Origin: Gordonia tangerina
Lineage (GTDB): Bacteria; Actinomycetota; Actinomycetes; Mycobacteriales; Mycobacteriaceae
Length of the DNA: 64,000 nt
Direction: 5' to 3'
Assembly (NCBI RefSeq): GCF_021556435.1
Contig: NZ_JAKGCU010000015.1
Location: 1 to 64,000 of the forward strand
Position numbers and translations under genes: made by a program. The notes beneath the pieces were generated by a model, which saw only the letters and a list, made by a program, of their open reading frames with translations, had not been told where the DNA came from and ran no database searches. Positions within the stretch are counted from its first letter, which is position 1; every line of letters starts with the position of its first letter. Of the stretch, positions 26,133 through 34,501 are shown one piece after another.

Positions 26133-27278
26133 GTGTCTTCTGCCCAACAGCGTTCAGCGGTGCCGCTGGATCAGCAGTCCGTGCTGCCCACGGTCCGCGG
26201 AGTTCCCTGGTGGGGCGCCGTGTTGGTGGCCACGGTCATTGCCGGCATCGGAGCAGCGATCGACGCGAGCAATACCGACGGGCTCGGTGCCGTGTTCAAG
26301 TTCTGCTACCTGGTCGGATGTGTGAGTGCCGCACTGGCCGTCCGGCGCCGGGCCCTGTTCACCGCCGCGGCGCAGCCTCCGTTGATCGCATTCCTCGTCG
26401 GGGTCATCACCCTCTACGGGTTGAACGCCGAACAGGCGTCGTCGGGCCTCAAGAGCCTGATCTTCCAGGTGCTGCTGCCGATCGCGAACGACTTCCCGTG
26501 GATGGCGCTGACCTTCCTCGTCACGTTGGGTCTGGTGGTGGCCCGCTGGTACCTCACCCGAGATCGAGCCGCAGGCGACAAGAAACGACCCAGCGGCCCG
26601 GCGCGGCCCGCTGCTGCCAACGGCGCGAAGAGGTCATCCACCCGGACCGCCGGTCAGAGGCGGAGCAGCGCGAGGGCAGCGAAGGACACAGCCCCGTCGC
26701 AGTCCGGAACATCGAAGTCGGCAGCATCGAAGTCGGGGGCACGCGAGTCGGGGGCACCCGAGTCGAGCCGACCGGCCCCCGGCACGTCGAACACCACGCA
26801 ATCGCGTGCGGCGCAATCTCGTGCGTCTCGACCAGGCACTCCGCCGGAAGGCGCCGACCGGTCGCAACGTTCAGCGGCTGCCAAGGCGTCGCGATCGGCA
26901 AAGCCCAGCTTGCGTCCGGACGACCCCACCCGTGACAGCGTCAGCCGACCCGACGCCACCGCGCGCACCGAACAGAGCCGGGTCAGCGCTACCGGCCCCA
27001 CACGCAACGGCCACACACGCAACGGCGCCGTCCCGAACGGACGGCGTTCGACCGCCGGCGCGGTCTTCAGGGCCGGCGCGGGCGAGCAGATCGACGCGGT
27101 CGACGAGGTGATCGCGCCGGTGGCCGCACCCGCGCCCGCAACCACCGCGACGGCAGGCGAGGTCGCCGCGCGCGGACGCGTCCGCCCGGCCGCGGACGGG
27201 TATCCACGGTACGAATCGGCCACCGGACGAGCCCCGACCGCGCAATATCGGTCCACGCGCGCCCGCAACCGCGGCTGA
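26133..27278 (+). CDS. DUF6542-type membrane protein with long Ser/Ala/Pro tail
   Basis: 381 residues from GTG 26133. The first 140 residues hold four membrane helices (WWGAVLVATVIAGIGAAID, FCYLVGCVSAALAV, PPLIAFLVGVITLY, WMALTFLVTLGLVVAR). After RWYLTRDRA comes about 230 residues of low-complexity sequence rich in Ser, Arg, Ala and Pro with repeats such as KSAASKSGARESGAPESS. The layout matches actinobacterial proteins annotated as DUF6542. Function unknown. It follows rmuC by 34 bases on the same strand. Confidence 0.8.
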   Translation: MSSAQQRSAVPLDQQSVLPTVRGVPWWGAVLVATVIAGIGAAIDASNTDGLGAVFKFCYLVGCVSAALAVRRRALFTAAAQPPLIAFLVGVITLYGLNAEQASSGLKSLIFQVLLPIANDFPWMALTFLVTLGLVVARWYLTRDRAAGDKKRPSGPARPAAANGAKRSSTRTAGQRRSSARAAKDTAPSQSGTSKSAASKSGARESGAPESSRPAPGTSNTTQSRAAQSRASRPGTPPEGADRSQRSAAAKASRSAKPSLRPDDPTRDSVSRPDATARTEQSRVSATGPTRNGHTRNGAVPNGRRSTAGAVFRAGAGEQIDAVDEVIAPVAAPAPATTATAGEVAARGRVRPAADGYPRYESATGRAPTAQYRSTRARNRG

Positions 27279-27293
27279 TCGCCGGGTCGGCGT

Positions 27294-27878
27294 TCAGCCG
27301 ATCGCAGCAGCCCCCGCACACCACTCGCCGAGCCGGCGCGCCGCCGCGTCGACCACCGATGGCCAGTCCATCGCCGACTCGTCGGCGGCATCGCTGACGA
27401 TCTTGACCATGCGGCATGGGATGCCGAAATCGGCGGCGACATGTGCCACCGCAGCACCCTCCATGTCCACGAGGTCGGCGTGGCGGGCGAGGACGTCGCG
27501 GCGCACCGGATCGGCCACGAATGTGTCGCCCGAGGCCAGCACCGTGCCGTCCCCGTCGGGCAGCTCCCACCGGTCGACCAGCGGGTAGCCCATCGCGCGC
27601 AACTCCGTTGCGGATATGTCGTGTTCGATCACGACCGATGGGAAGAAGATGCCGGTGTGTTGGGCGCGCAGCGCACCTGCCGTGCCGATGCTGATCAGTT
27701 GCCGAATCGGTTGTCGGCCGTCGCGCTCGGCCTCCACCAGCGCCCGGGTCAGCGTGGTCGCCGCGCGCACCTTGCCGATTCCGGTTACGAGCACGCGGGC
27801 GTCGGCCGGTAGGTGGTGCGCCTCGGCGCGCGTGGCGGCCACCAGCAGGGTCGAACGATCGAAGGGGTCTGTCGTCAC
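27294..27878 (-). CDS. MTA/SAH-nucleosidase-like phosphorylase-fold protein
   Basis: 194 residues from GTG 27878, which overlaps the stop of the kinase-like gene (GTGA). PNP/UDP phosphorylase-fold signs: LVTGIGKVRAATTLTRAL, ISIGTAGALRAQHTG, ASGDTFVADP and VDMEGAAVAHVAADFGIPC, where the Glu of DMEGAA contacts the ribose and the following Asp (VSDAADE) is the catalytic acid. Family members split the N-glycosidic bond of methylthioadenosine, S-adenosylhomocysteine or related nucleosides. Last gene of a three-gene operon. Confidence 0.85.
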   Translation of the reverse strand: MTTDPFDRSTLLVAATRAEAHHLPADARVLVTGIGKVRAATTLTRALVEAERDGRQPIRQLISIGTAGALRAQHTGIFFPSVVIEHDISATELRAMGYPLVDRWELPDGDGTVLASGDTFVADPVRRDVLARHADLVDMEGAAVAHVAADFGIPCRMVKIVSDAADESAMDWPSVVDAAARRLGEWCAGAAAIG

Positions 27879-28663
27879 GCAGCAGAACTTAGCGGGCCCG
27901 CTGGGCAAGCGCGACACACGTGGCGGGCGGCGCGGCCCAACGCGCTGCCGTAGGAGGGACCGTGACCGGCCGCGTGCACGGCCAGCGGGTGCAGTTGATG
28001 AAGTGGCACGCGCTGCTCCCATCCCGGCCGCAATGCATGTGTGTCCTGATAGCCGGTGATGACGACGTCGAGATGCGGACAACCGAAGAGCGCCAGCATC
28101 GCCAGATCGGTTTCGCGGTGGCCGCCGTGCGCAGCCGGATCGATCAGCACCACACCCGACGGAGTCCAGATGACATTCCCGTTCCACAGATCGCCATGGA
28201 TACGGGCCGGCGGATCCGTGTCGTCGAAGGCACCGGCGGCGATCAACTCGCAGGCGTGCCGCGTGGCTGCGGCATCGTCGGATCGCAGATTGCCGGCATC
28301 GATGGCCGGCGCCAGGTACGGCAGCACTCGTTCCGCGGCGTAGAACTCCCCCCACCGATCATGGGTGTGCGAACTCAGTCGGCGCTCACCGATGTACTGC
28401 TTGCCGGTATGCCCGGCGGGCGGCGTGCCGAACCGGGGTGCCCCCGCGTCATGCATGCCGGCCAGCGCGGCGCCGAACTCTCGGGCGGCGTGCACGGTCG
28501 GTGGGGAGGAGTCGAGGTGGGCCAACGCGATGAAGTCGTCGCCCACATCGAGGACGTCGACGACCGGACCGCCGCCCTCGCGTAACCATCGCAGACCGGC
28601 CGCCTCCGCGCGGAAGAAGTCGCGATCGACGTCGGTACGTTGCTTGCGGTGTGTCGTCGGCAT
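27875..28663 (-). CDS. Fructosamine-kinase-family phosphotransferase
   Basis: 262 residues, smaller than most family members because the N-terminal nucleotide loop is brief. Kinase-like signs: KRTDVDRDFFRAEAAGLRWL-type start (here QRTDVDRDFF), then ARIHGDLWNGNVIW with catalytic Asp and metal-binding Asn, and VVLIDPAAHGGHRETDLAML with the second metal Asp. The family phosphorylates ketoamines on glycated proteins or small sugars, which triggers repair. The C-terminus ends in a Cys-rich stretch that is less typical. Sits between SDR and nucleosidase genes with no gap on either side (TAG-ATG junction upstream). Confidence 0.85.
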   Translation of the reverse strand: MPTTHRKQRTDVDRDFFRAEAAGLRWLREGGGPVVDVLDVGDDFIALAHLDSSPPTVHAAREFGAALAGMHDAGAPRFGTPPAGHTGKQYIGERRLSSHTHDRWGEFYAAERVLPYLAPAIDAGNLRSDDAAATRHACELIAAGAFDDTDPPARIHGDLWNGNVIWTPSGVVLIDPAAHGGHRETDLAMLALFGCPHLDVVITGYQDTHALRPGWEQRVPLHQLHPLAVHAAGHGPSYGSALGRAARHVCRACPAGPLSSAA

Positions 28664-29596
28664 CTACGGTGTCGCGTCGGAGCCGTCGGGGGCGCTGGTA
28701 CGGGAGCTCGACTCGGGCGAGCTGATCCGGGCCAGACGGTCGAAGCGGTCGTTGGCCACACGCATGACGATCTCGTAGGGCAACGCGAACTTGCGTGCCC
28801 ACCAGTAGCCGAAGCGGACATCGAACGAGGTGTAGACGAGGAAACGGTTGCGCCGCACACCGGCCAGGATCGCCTGGGCGGCCTTTTCCGGACTCACCGC
28901 GACCTTGTGGAAATTCGCCACCGCAGCTTTGACACGAGGATCGGTGCGGTCGACGCCCACGATGTCCACGGTGTCCACCAACGGTGTGTCGACACCGCCC
29001 GGGCAGACCAGTGACACGCCGATGCCGTGGCGTCGCAGGTCGAAACGCAGGACCTCCGACATGCCCCGCACCCCAAACTTGCTGGCGCTGTACGCCGCAT
29101 GCCACGGGAAGGCCAACAGCCCCGCCGCCGACGACACGTTGACCAGGTGCCCACCTGCACCTCGCCGGATCATCTGTGGCACAAAGCTCTCGATGACGTG
29201 AATGGGACCCATCAGGTTGACGTCGACCATCGTGCGCCAGTGTCGGTGTTCGAGGTTGTCGACCGTGCCCCACGCGGAGACGCCGGCGATGTTCATCACG
29301 ACGTCCATCACGCCGACCTCCGCGTCGACCTGACGAGCGAATGTCGACACCCACTGATGATCGGAGATGTCACCGGCCTGGTGATAGACGACCTCGCCAC
29401 CGGAGGTGTTGATGCGCTTGACCACGTCGTCGAGCGCATCGGCGTGCAGGTCGGTCAGCACCAGCTGTGCACCGTCGCGGGCGGCCGCTTCGGCGGTGGC
29501 GCGCCCGATCCCGCTGGCGGCACCGGTGATCAGGACCGTCCGGCCGCCGAGCGTGGGTACCGGCGTCTTCATCACGAGCAGGTCCTTGATCCCCAT
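28664..29596 (-). CDS. Short-chain dehydrogenase/reductase
   Basis: 310 residues. Classical SDR: TGAASGIGRATAE (residues 24-36) for NAD(P) binding, NIAGVSAW, catalytic Ser in VNVSSAAGLLAF, and YSASKFG with catalytic Tyr and Lys. The C-terminal helix region (VRRNRFLVYTSFDVRFGYWW) is like SDRs that act on lipids or steroids in mycobacteria, with a Ser-rich tail. Substrate unknown. First gene of the SDR, kinase-like, nucleosidase operon. Confidence 0.88.
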   Translation of the reverse strand: MGIKDLLVMKTPVPTLGGRTVLITGAASGIGRATAEAAARDGAQLVLTDLHADALDDVVKRINTSGGEVVYHQAGDISDHQWVSTFARQVDAEVGVMDVVMNIAGVSAWGTVDNLEHRHWRTMVDVNLMGPIHVIESFVPQMIRRGAGGHLVNVSSAAGLLAFPWHAAYSASKFGVRGMSEVLRFDLRRHGIGVSLVCPGGVDTPLVDTVDIVGVDRTDPRVKAAVANFHKVAVSPEKAAQAILAGVRRNRFLVYTSFDVRFGYWWARKFALPYEIVMRVANDRFDRLARISSPESSSRTSAPDGSDATP

Positions 29597-29659
29597 GGCC
29601 CCACCATAGTTGCGGTGCGCCGTCGCGGGTGGGACCTGCGAGGATCTGGGTGCGGGGCG

Positions 29660-30790
29660 TCAGCCGACCGGCAGATCGCCGTCGAAGAGGCCGTAGACGA
29701 TCGTCAGCATCGCCTTGAGGACCTGCGCGGAGACGTCCTGTCCCTCGCCGAGCAGCAACTGCACCACCTCGGCGGGGTCCTCGGTGGCGAGCAACTGCTG
29801 CACGAACGGGATGACGATCTCCAGTCCCTGCTCGCCGTCGGTCGGCTCCGGGGTGGTGCTGGTCGGCGAGGCCGTGGCCCCGGGCGCAGCACCGGTCGCC
29901 GCCGGCGGATCGGCCGGTGTGGTGGCGGCGCCGCGCACATAGTTGAGGATGCCGTCGGTGATGGCCATCGCGTACTTGAGCTGGCCGTCCTTGCCCGACA
30001 GCGCCGCAGCCTCTTGGGGATTGGACAGATTGCCCATCTCGACGAAGACCGCGGGCACCTTGGTCAGGTTGACCGCCGCAATGTCCGACCGCGTCTGCAG
30101 GCCGTTGTCGACCCCGGCGTAGTTCGCGGCCGGGAAACCTGCCTTGACGAAGGCGTCACGCATGGTTTCCGACGCCTTGCGCCCTTCACCGCCCTGAACC
30201 CGGTTGACGGTGGCGTCCGGCACCGGCAGTGACGGCACGATCATGTGGAAGCCTTTTTTCGAGGCGTCCGCGCCGGCGGTGGTCGAGTCGGCGTGGAGAC
30301 TGACCGCGACGGCCGCACCCGACCGACTCGCGGCATCAGCACGCTCGTCGATACAGCCGCCCCACCCGGTGTCGTCGGGCCGGCTCAGCACGACCCGCGC
30401 CCCCTGGCTCTCCAGACCAGCCTTGACGAGCTGCCCGATATCCCAGTTGACGGTGTGCTCTCGGGCGCCGTTCACCCCGGTGGCGCCGCTGGTCTGGCAG
30501 TCCTTCTTACCGCCCCTGCCGTCGGGCACCTGCGCGTTCAGGTCGTGTCCGGCAGCGCTGCCCTGGTGCCCCGGATCGAGGAAGACCGTTTTGCCGGCCA
30601 GCGCGTTGCCGGTCGGCGCGGGAGCAGGCGCTGCCGAAGCCACTGGGGTCGTCGCCGACACGGCGCCGGCGGTCAGTGCCAGCGCCGACATCGCGGCGAC
30701 GACGAGTCGACGCCGACGACGCGGTGTGGCCCGCCGGACGGCGGTCGGGCGGGACGTGATCTCGGGGTATGTCATGCGTTGCTGGGTCAT
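29660..30790 (-). CDS. Secreted N-acetylmuramoyl-L-alanine amidase (Amidase_3)
   Basis: 376 residues from ATG 30790. A long basic N-terminus (ATPRRRRRLVVAAMSALALT) and cleavage near ASA-AP give a signal peptide. The amidase core has zinc ligands His in FLDPGHQG, Glu in NGAREHTVNWD and His in AVSLHADS, and catalytic Glu in VFVEMGNLSNP. It is close in layout to mycobacterial Rv3717/CwlM-type amidases that cut the bond between muramic acid and the peptide stem. A Pro/Thr linker and an acidic 55-residue C-terminal part follow. Start at 30775 is an alternative. Confidence 0.9.
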   Translation of the reverse strand: MTQQRMTYPEITSRPTAVRRATPRRRRRLVVAAMSALALTAGAVSATTPVASAAPAPAPTGNALAGKTVFLDPGHQGSAAGHDLNAQVPDGRGGKKDCQTSGATGVNGAREHTVNWDIGQLVKAGLESQGARVVLSRPDDTGWGGCIDERADAASRSGAAVAVSLHADSTTAGADASKKGFHMIVPSLPVPDATVNRVQGGEGRKASETMRDAFVKAGFPAANYAGVDNGLQTRSDIAAVNLTKVPAVFVEMGNLSNPQEAAALSGKDGQLKYAMAITDGILNYVRGAATTPADPPAATGAAPGATASPTSTTPEPTDGEQGLEIVIPFVQQLLATEDPAEVVQLLLGEGQDVSAQVLKAMLTIVYGLFDGDLPVG

Positions 30791-30939
30791 CGCTACATCG
30801 GGCGTCGGCCAGCCGAGACCGGGAACCGCCGCCACACTCCTTCCAAGACGCAACACTGGCCACATCAGTCACAGTTGTAACAAGTGAAACAGTCTGTCGT
30901 CCAGATGGGAAATCCGCGACCTGGGCTGACCGCAAACCG

Positions 30940-31998
30940 TTAGTGAGCTGTGACCAGGTGCCGGGTGACACTGAGGATGCCGTTGGGGTCGGGTTGCCCG
31001 TCGTCGACGAGTGCTTGCAGACGACGATCGACCAGGTCGGCGTCCATGTCGGTACCGATGGCGACCAGGGTCGACACCCTCGGCCGACCACCCCAGGTCT
31101 CGCGCTGCACGCGGACGAATCCGCCCACCGCGTGCACGACGAACCGCTGTCGGTGACCGGGAACGTCGAACGACACCACCCCTTTGATCCGGTAGCAGCC
31201 GGCCGGTGGTCGTTCCAGGAATTCGGCGAGCCGACGCGGCTGCAACGGCGCCTCGGAAGTGAACTCCACCGAGGTGAACGCGTCGTGAAGGTGTCCGTGC
31301 CGGCCAGCGTCGTCATGGGCACGTGGCTCGTGTGCACACTCGTCGAGCAATTCGTCGAGGGTCAGTTGCCGACTGCGCACCCGGTCGTCCTCGACGTCTC
31401 GCGGGAGCACGTCGAACAACGCGGTCGGGTCGATCCCGCCGTCGGTGGTCACCACCAGCGGTGCGGTGTCGTTGACAGCCCGTATGTCGGCCCGGATCCG
31501 GGTGAGTTCGTCGTCACCGACCAGGTCGGACTTGTTGACCACCACCAGGTCGGCGATCTCCACGTGCCGGTCGATCTCCGGATGCCGGGTGCGGAGCGAA
31601 CTCCCGGAGGCGGCATCGACGAGATACACCAGTCCGCCATAACGCAGTCGCGGGTCGTCGAGTTCGGTCACCATCCGAACCAGCGTGCGGGGTTCTGCAA
31701 TGCCACTGGCCTCGATCACGATCGCATCGATGGCTGCCCGCGGCCGTAGCAGCCGCGCCAACGCATCCTGCACACCGTCGGCATCGACGGCACAGCACAT
31801 ACACCCGTTCGACAGACTCACAGTGCTGTCGGCCTGACCCGCGATCAACATCGCGTCGACGTTGATCGACCCGAAATCGTTGACCAGTACCCCGATGCGA
31901 GCGCCGCCGGAGCTGCGCAGCAGGTGATTGAGCAGCGTGGTCTTACCCGAACCGAGAAAGCCCGCGACCACGATCACAGGCACCGTCGAGCGGGTCAC
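30940..31998 (-). CDS. COG0523 (CobW/ZNG-like) GTPase
   Basis: 352 residues from GTG 31998, overlapping the trhO stop (GTGA). P-loop AGFLGSGKTTLLNHLL, metal-binding C-x-C-C in LSNGCMCCAVD, switch E-A-S-G-I-A-E-P, and GTP-specific VNKSDLV. A His-rich stretch (RAHDDAGRHGHLHDAF) precedes the C-terminal CobW domain (CYRIKGVVSFD). Such GTPases deliver zinc, cobalt or other metals to client proteins. The 2.4 kb distance to a Zur-like box makes zinc plausible but no such box precedes this operon. Confidence 0.88.
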   Translation of the reverse strand: MTRSTVPVIVVAGFLGSGKTTLLNHLLRSSGGARIGVLVNDFGSINVDAMLIAGQADSTVSLSNGCMCCAVDADGVQDALARLLRPRAAIDAIVIEASGIAEPRTLVRMVTELDDPRLRYGGLVYLVDAASGSSLRTRHPEIDRHVEIADLVVVNKSDLVGDDELTRIRADIRAVNDTAPLVVTTDGGIDPTALFDVLPRDVEDDRVRSRQLTLDELLDECAHEPRAHDDAGRHGHLHDAFTSVEFTSEAPLQPRRLAEFLERPPAGCYRIKGVVSFDVPGHRQRFVVHAVGGFVRVQRETWGGRPRVSTLVAIGTDMDADLVDRRLQALVDDGQPDPNGILSVTRHLVTAH

Positions 31999-32879
31999 GG
32001 GGCCGATCGCTCCACCGCGACGGTGCCCATCTCCTGTCGGCAATCGGCACACAGGACCGCGAGCTCTCGCCCCAGGATGTCGGGATAGTTCGCCACCTCG
32101 TTGGTCGGCGACGCACATCGCGCGCAGGTACCGACGATGGCGGCGTGCTCGGAGAACTCGACGGTCATCCGGCTGTCGAAGACGTAGAGGGAACCCTCCC
32201 AGAGGCCGTCGTCACCGAACTCCTCGCCGTAGCGCACGATGCCGCCGTCGAGCTGATAGACCTCGCGAAACCCACGCGCCCGCATCAATCCGCTGAGCAC
32301 CTCACAGCGCACGCCACCGGTGCAGTAGGTGACGACGGGACGGTCCTTGAGGTGATCGAACCGCCCGCTGTCGAGCAAGGGGACGAAGTCGCGGGTCGTC
32401 TGGGCGTCAGTGACCACCGCACCGGAAAAGCGTCCGATCTCGGCCTCGATGCGATTTCGACCGTCGAAGAACACGACGTCCTCGCCACGTGCGGCCACCA
32501 GGTCGTGGACGTCGCGCGGGGACAAGCGCGCCCCACCGTCGACCACCCCGTCCTCGGCGGTCACCCTGACCTCCTCGGGCACACCGAAGGTGACGATCTC
32601 CGGCCGAACCCGGACGCTCAGACGGGGAAAGTCCTCGCCGGTGCCGTCGGACCATTTCATGTCCGCGGCAGCGAAGGCCGGATAGGAGCGGGTGGCCCTC
32701 ACGTAGCGTTTGGCCTGCCTGATGTCGCCACCGACGGTGCCGTTGATGCCGTGAGGTGACACGATGATCCTGCCGCGCAGGCCGTGTTGCTCACACAGCG
32801 CCTGCTGCCAGAGACGAATCGCCTCCGGGTCGGCCAGCGGGGTGAATTGGTAGAACAACACGATCTTGGGGGTCGACAC
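31995..32879 (-). CDS. trhO: tRNA uridine-34 hydroxylase TrhO (rhodanese family)
   Basis: 294 residues from GTG 32879. N-terminal acylphosphatase-like domain (LRGRIIVSPHGINGTVGG), rhodanese domain with DGRNRIEAEIGRF and active-site loop YCTGGVRCE, whose Cys is needed for oxygen-dependent 5-hydroxyuridine formation at tRNA position 34, and a C-terminal extension with two Cys pairs (CARCASP, CADCRQE) that look like a zinc site. Translationally coupled to the COG0523 GTPase downstream, which could supply that metal (inference). Confidence 0.92.
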   Translation of the reverse strand: MSTPKIVLFYQFTPLADPEAIRLWQQALCEQHGLRGRIIVSPHGINGTVGGDIRQAKRYVRATRSYPAFAAADMKWSDGTGEDFPRLSVRVRPEIVTFGVPEEVRVTAEDGVVDGGARLSPRDVHDLVAARGEDVVFFDGRNRIEAEIGRFSGAVVTDAQTTRDFVPLLDSGRFDHLKDRPVVTYCTGGVRCEVLSGLMRARGFREVYQLDGGIVRYGEEFGDDGLWEGSLYVFDSRMTVEFSEHAAIVGTCARCASPTNEVANYPDILGRELAVLCADCRQEMGTVAVERSAP

Positions 32880-32880
32880 A

Positions 32881-33696
32881 ATGCAAGGGTACGGACACCT
32901 GCGCCGCAGCTCGCTACAGCTGCCCGGCACCCTCGTTCTCGGCGCATTCATGCTTGCATCGGCCACCGGATGCGAAATCTCTGCCGACACCGGTCCGTCG
33001 GAGATCGTCTTGCCACCGACCGACGTGTTGTCGACCCAATCGGAAACCAGCATCGCGACCACAAGTGCCACGCCTCTTGTCGAGGACACCGCCGGCCCGC
33101 CGCTGCCCGATTGGACGATCGGTCGACTGATAGCCCTTGCGCCCCGCGTGGACAATGCCAAGTATCACCAAGGGTCCCAAACACCGGATTCCGCACTCGA
33201 GGACACTTCCGGCTTTCACTTCTCACCCCCGGACCGCAGTGTGAACTGCTCGACGATAGCCGCGGACACCGCGACGTTGGCGTGCCGACTGAACACAGAA
33301 ATCCCGAACTCGGCCGCAGCGGTCACTCCTGACGGGTGCGACGGCGAGAACAACCTGATCGCTCTGACTTCACAAGGAACAGACCTGGCAGCCTGTTCCG
33401 ACCGCAATCCGGTTCTCTACCGGAGCACAATTGTCGACTACGGTCACACGATTTCGATTTCGAGATTTTCCTGTCTCGTCGAGACCGCGGGCATGTTCTG
33501 CGTCGAGTCCCGCTCGGACAATGGATTCGCAGTCACTCCAACGGGTTTGACGGAAATCGAGGCGTCAGATCGAGCGCCTGCAGAACTTCTCGGTATACCC
33601 GAATCACGCGCCGGGTCCGCGTCGGCCACACCTGACACGGACGGTGATACACCGATGGACTCGACGACGTCGCCCCGCGTGGTCCCGACCCCCTGA
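32881..33696 (+). CDS. Predicted lipoprotein of unknown function
   Basis: 271 residues from ATG 32881. Signal peptide with RR, hydrophobic core and lipobox LASATGC, so the mature protein is lipid-anchored at Cys31. A Ser/Thr-rich linker is followed by a domain with SGFHFSPPDRSVNCSTIA, ACRLN, GCDGENNLIALTSQG and a repeat of Cys pairs, similar in style to actinobacterial secreted proteins that start FxSPSxNIxC. G+C is lower than in neighbours. Its start lies one base from that of divergent trhO, leaving no room for separate promoters unless the true start is Met at 32950. Confidence 0.65.
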   Translation: MQGYGHLRRSSLQLPGTLVLGAFMLASATGCEISADTGPSEIVLPPTDVLSTQSETSIATTSATPLVEDTAGPPLPDWTIGRLIALAPRVDNAKYHQGSQTPDSALEDTSGFHFSPPDRSVNCSTIAADTATLACRLNTEIPNSAAAVTPDGCDGENNLIALTSQGTDLAACSDRNPVLYRSTIVDYGHTISISRFSCLVETAGMFCVESRSDNGFAVTPTGLTEIEASDRAPAELLGIPESRAGSASATPDTDGDTPMDSTTSPRVVPTP

Positions 33697-33737
33697 CCGC
33701 GCCGGTGGTAATGTCCGCAGCGATTATTCACATACAT

Positions 33738-33760
33738 CTGAGAATGTGGGCGTTTCTCAG
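33738..33760. promoter_or_regulatory. Inverted repeat in the A+T-rich region before lsr2
   Basis: CTGAGAA (33738-33744) and TTCTCAG (33754-33760) with a 9-base loop, inside a 200-base gap that is A+T-rich for this genome (TTATTCACATAC, CTTATTTTCTGACC). Could terminate the lipoprotein transcript or bind a regulator of lsr2; A+T-rich DNA here may also bind Lsr2 itself. Confidence 0.35.
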
Positions 33761-33897
33761 GGACCGCTTATTTTCTGACCGCTAGTATGTGACCATCGAA
33801 GAATTCGCAACAATGCTGCGCGGGACAGCCATCGGCACGTTGGTCATCCAATCCACCCGAGAACACATTGTCACGACGAGGAAAGACGGAGTTCACT

Positions 33898-34236
33898 ATG
33901 GCGAAGAAAGAAATCGTCCAGGTCATCGACGACATCGACGGTAAGGTTCTCGAGGAGTACGAGACCGTGCGGTGGTCACTCGATGGAAAGACCTACGAAT
34001 TCGACACATCGGCAAAGCACGCGGCACAGTTCCGTGATTCGCTGGCCAAATACATCTCGGTTTCCCGGGTCACCTCGGCAGCACGCGGCGTAAAACGTGC
34101 AGCTCCGGTGTCGGCCGGACGCAGCAAAGAGCAGACGAAGGCAATCCGTGATTGGGCAACCCAGAATGGATACGAGGTCAGCGATCGCGGCCGCATCCCG
34201 CTCAATGTCATCGAGGCTTTCGAAGCCGCGCACTGA
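33898..34236 (+). CDS. lsr2: Lsr2 nucleoid-associated protein
   Basis: 112 residues from ATG 33898. N-terminal oligomerisation domain ([33 protein letters not shown]) and C-terminal DNA-binding domain with [21 protein letters not shown] followed by the minor-groove clamp DRGRIP, where R-G-R inserts into A+T-rich DNA. It is an H-NS-like silencer of foreign genes. The linker is short. Whether this is the main Lsr2 or a second copy cannot be told from the window; in mycobacteria the main gene lies near clpC, which is not seen here. Confidence 0.93.
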   Translation: MAKKEIVQVIDDIDGKVLEEYETVRWSLDGKTYEFDTSAKHAAQFRDSLAKYISVSRVTSAARGVKRAAPVSAGRSKEQTKAIRDWATQNGYEVSDRGRIPLNVIEAFEAAH

Positions 34237-34250
34237 CTTATCCCGACCCG

Positions 34251-34290
34251 CACTACCGCCGGCGCCACCGATGGGGCGTCGGCGGTAGTG
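34251..34290 (+). terminator. Strong hairpin after lsr2
   Basis: Perfect 11-bp stem CACTACCGCCG (34251-34261) and CGGCGGTAGTG (34280-34290); the inner loop can pair five further bases (GCGCC with GGCGT). It lies 14 bases after the lsr2 stop with no T-run, as usual for actinobacterial terminators. Confidence 0.75.
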
Positions 34291-34337
34291 CGTTGGGGTC
34301 CGACTCGCCGCGAGCAGCACCACCCTCGGATTCTAAA

Positions 34338-34359
34338 TGACAACGATTATCGTTTACGA
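34338..34359 (+). promoter_or_regulatory. Zur-like box upstream of bL36
   Basis: AACGATTATCGTT (34342-34354) is a perfect 13-bp palindrome inside TGACAACGATTATCGTTTAC, closely like actinobacterial Zur/FurB operators (TGA-N-AA-N-GATT-N-TCATT). It ends 12 bases before the ATG of the zinc-independent bL36 gene. Repression in zinc-rich cells and expression in zinc shortage is the expected behaviour. Confidence 0.75.
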
Positions 34360-34366
34360 TAGAGCT

Positions 34367-34489
34367 ATGAAGGTACGCAACTCAGTCCGATCCCTCAAGA
34401 AGCGCCCCGGGGCCCAGGTGGTCCGCCGACGGGGACGAGTGTTCGTCATCAACAAGAAGGAACCCCGGTTCAAGGCTCGCCAGGGCTGA
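34367..34489 (+). CDS. rpmJ: Ribosomal protein bL36, cysteine-free paralogue
   Basis: 40 residues beginning [20 protein letters not shown] and ending in FKARQG. Standard bL36 has three Cys and one His that hold zinc; none of them is present here, which defines the zinc-independent (C-minus, YkgO-like) form that replaces the zinc form when zinc is scarce and so frees the metal. The Zur-like box directly upstream supports this. Stop TGA at 34487-34489. Converges on the betaine-binding-protein gene with a 12-base gap. Confidence 0.92.
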   Translation: MKVRNSVRSLKKRPGAQVVRRRGRVFVINKKEPRFKARQG

Positions 34490-34501
34490 GTCCGACGGTC
34501 C

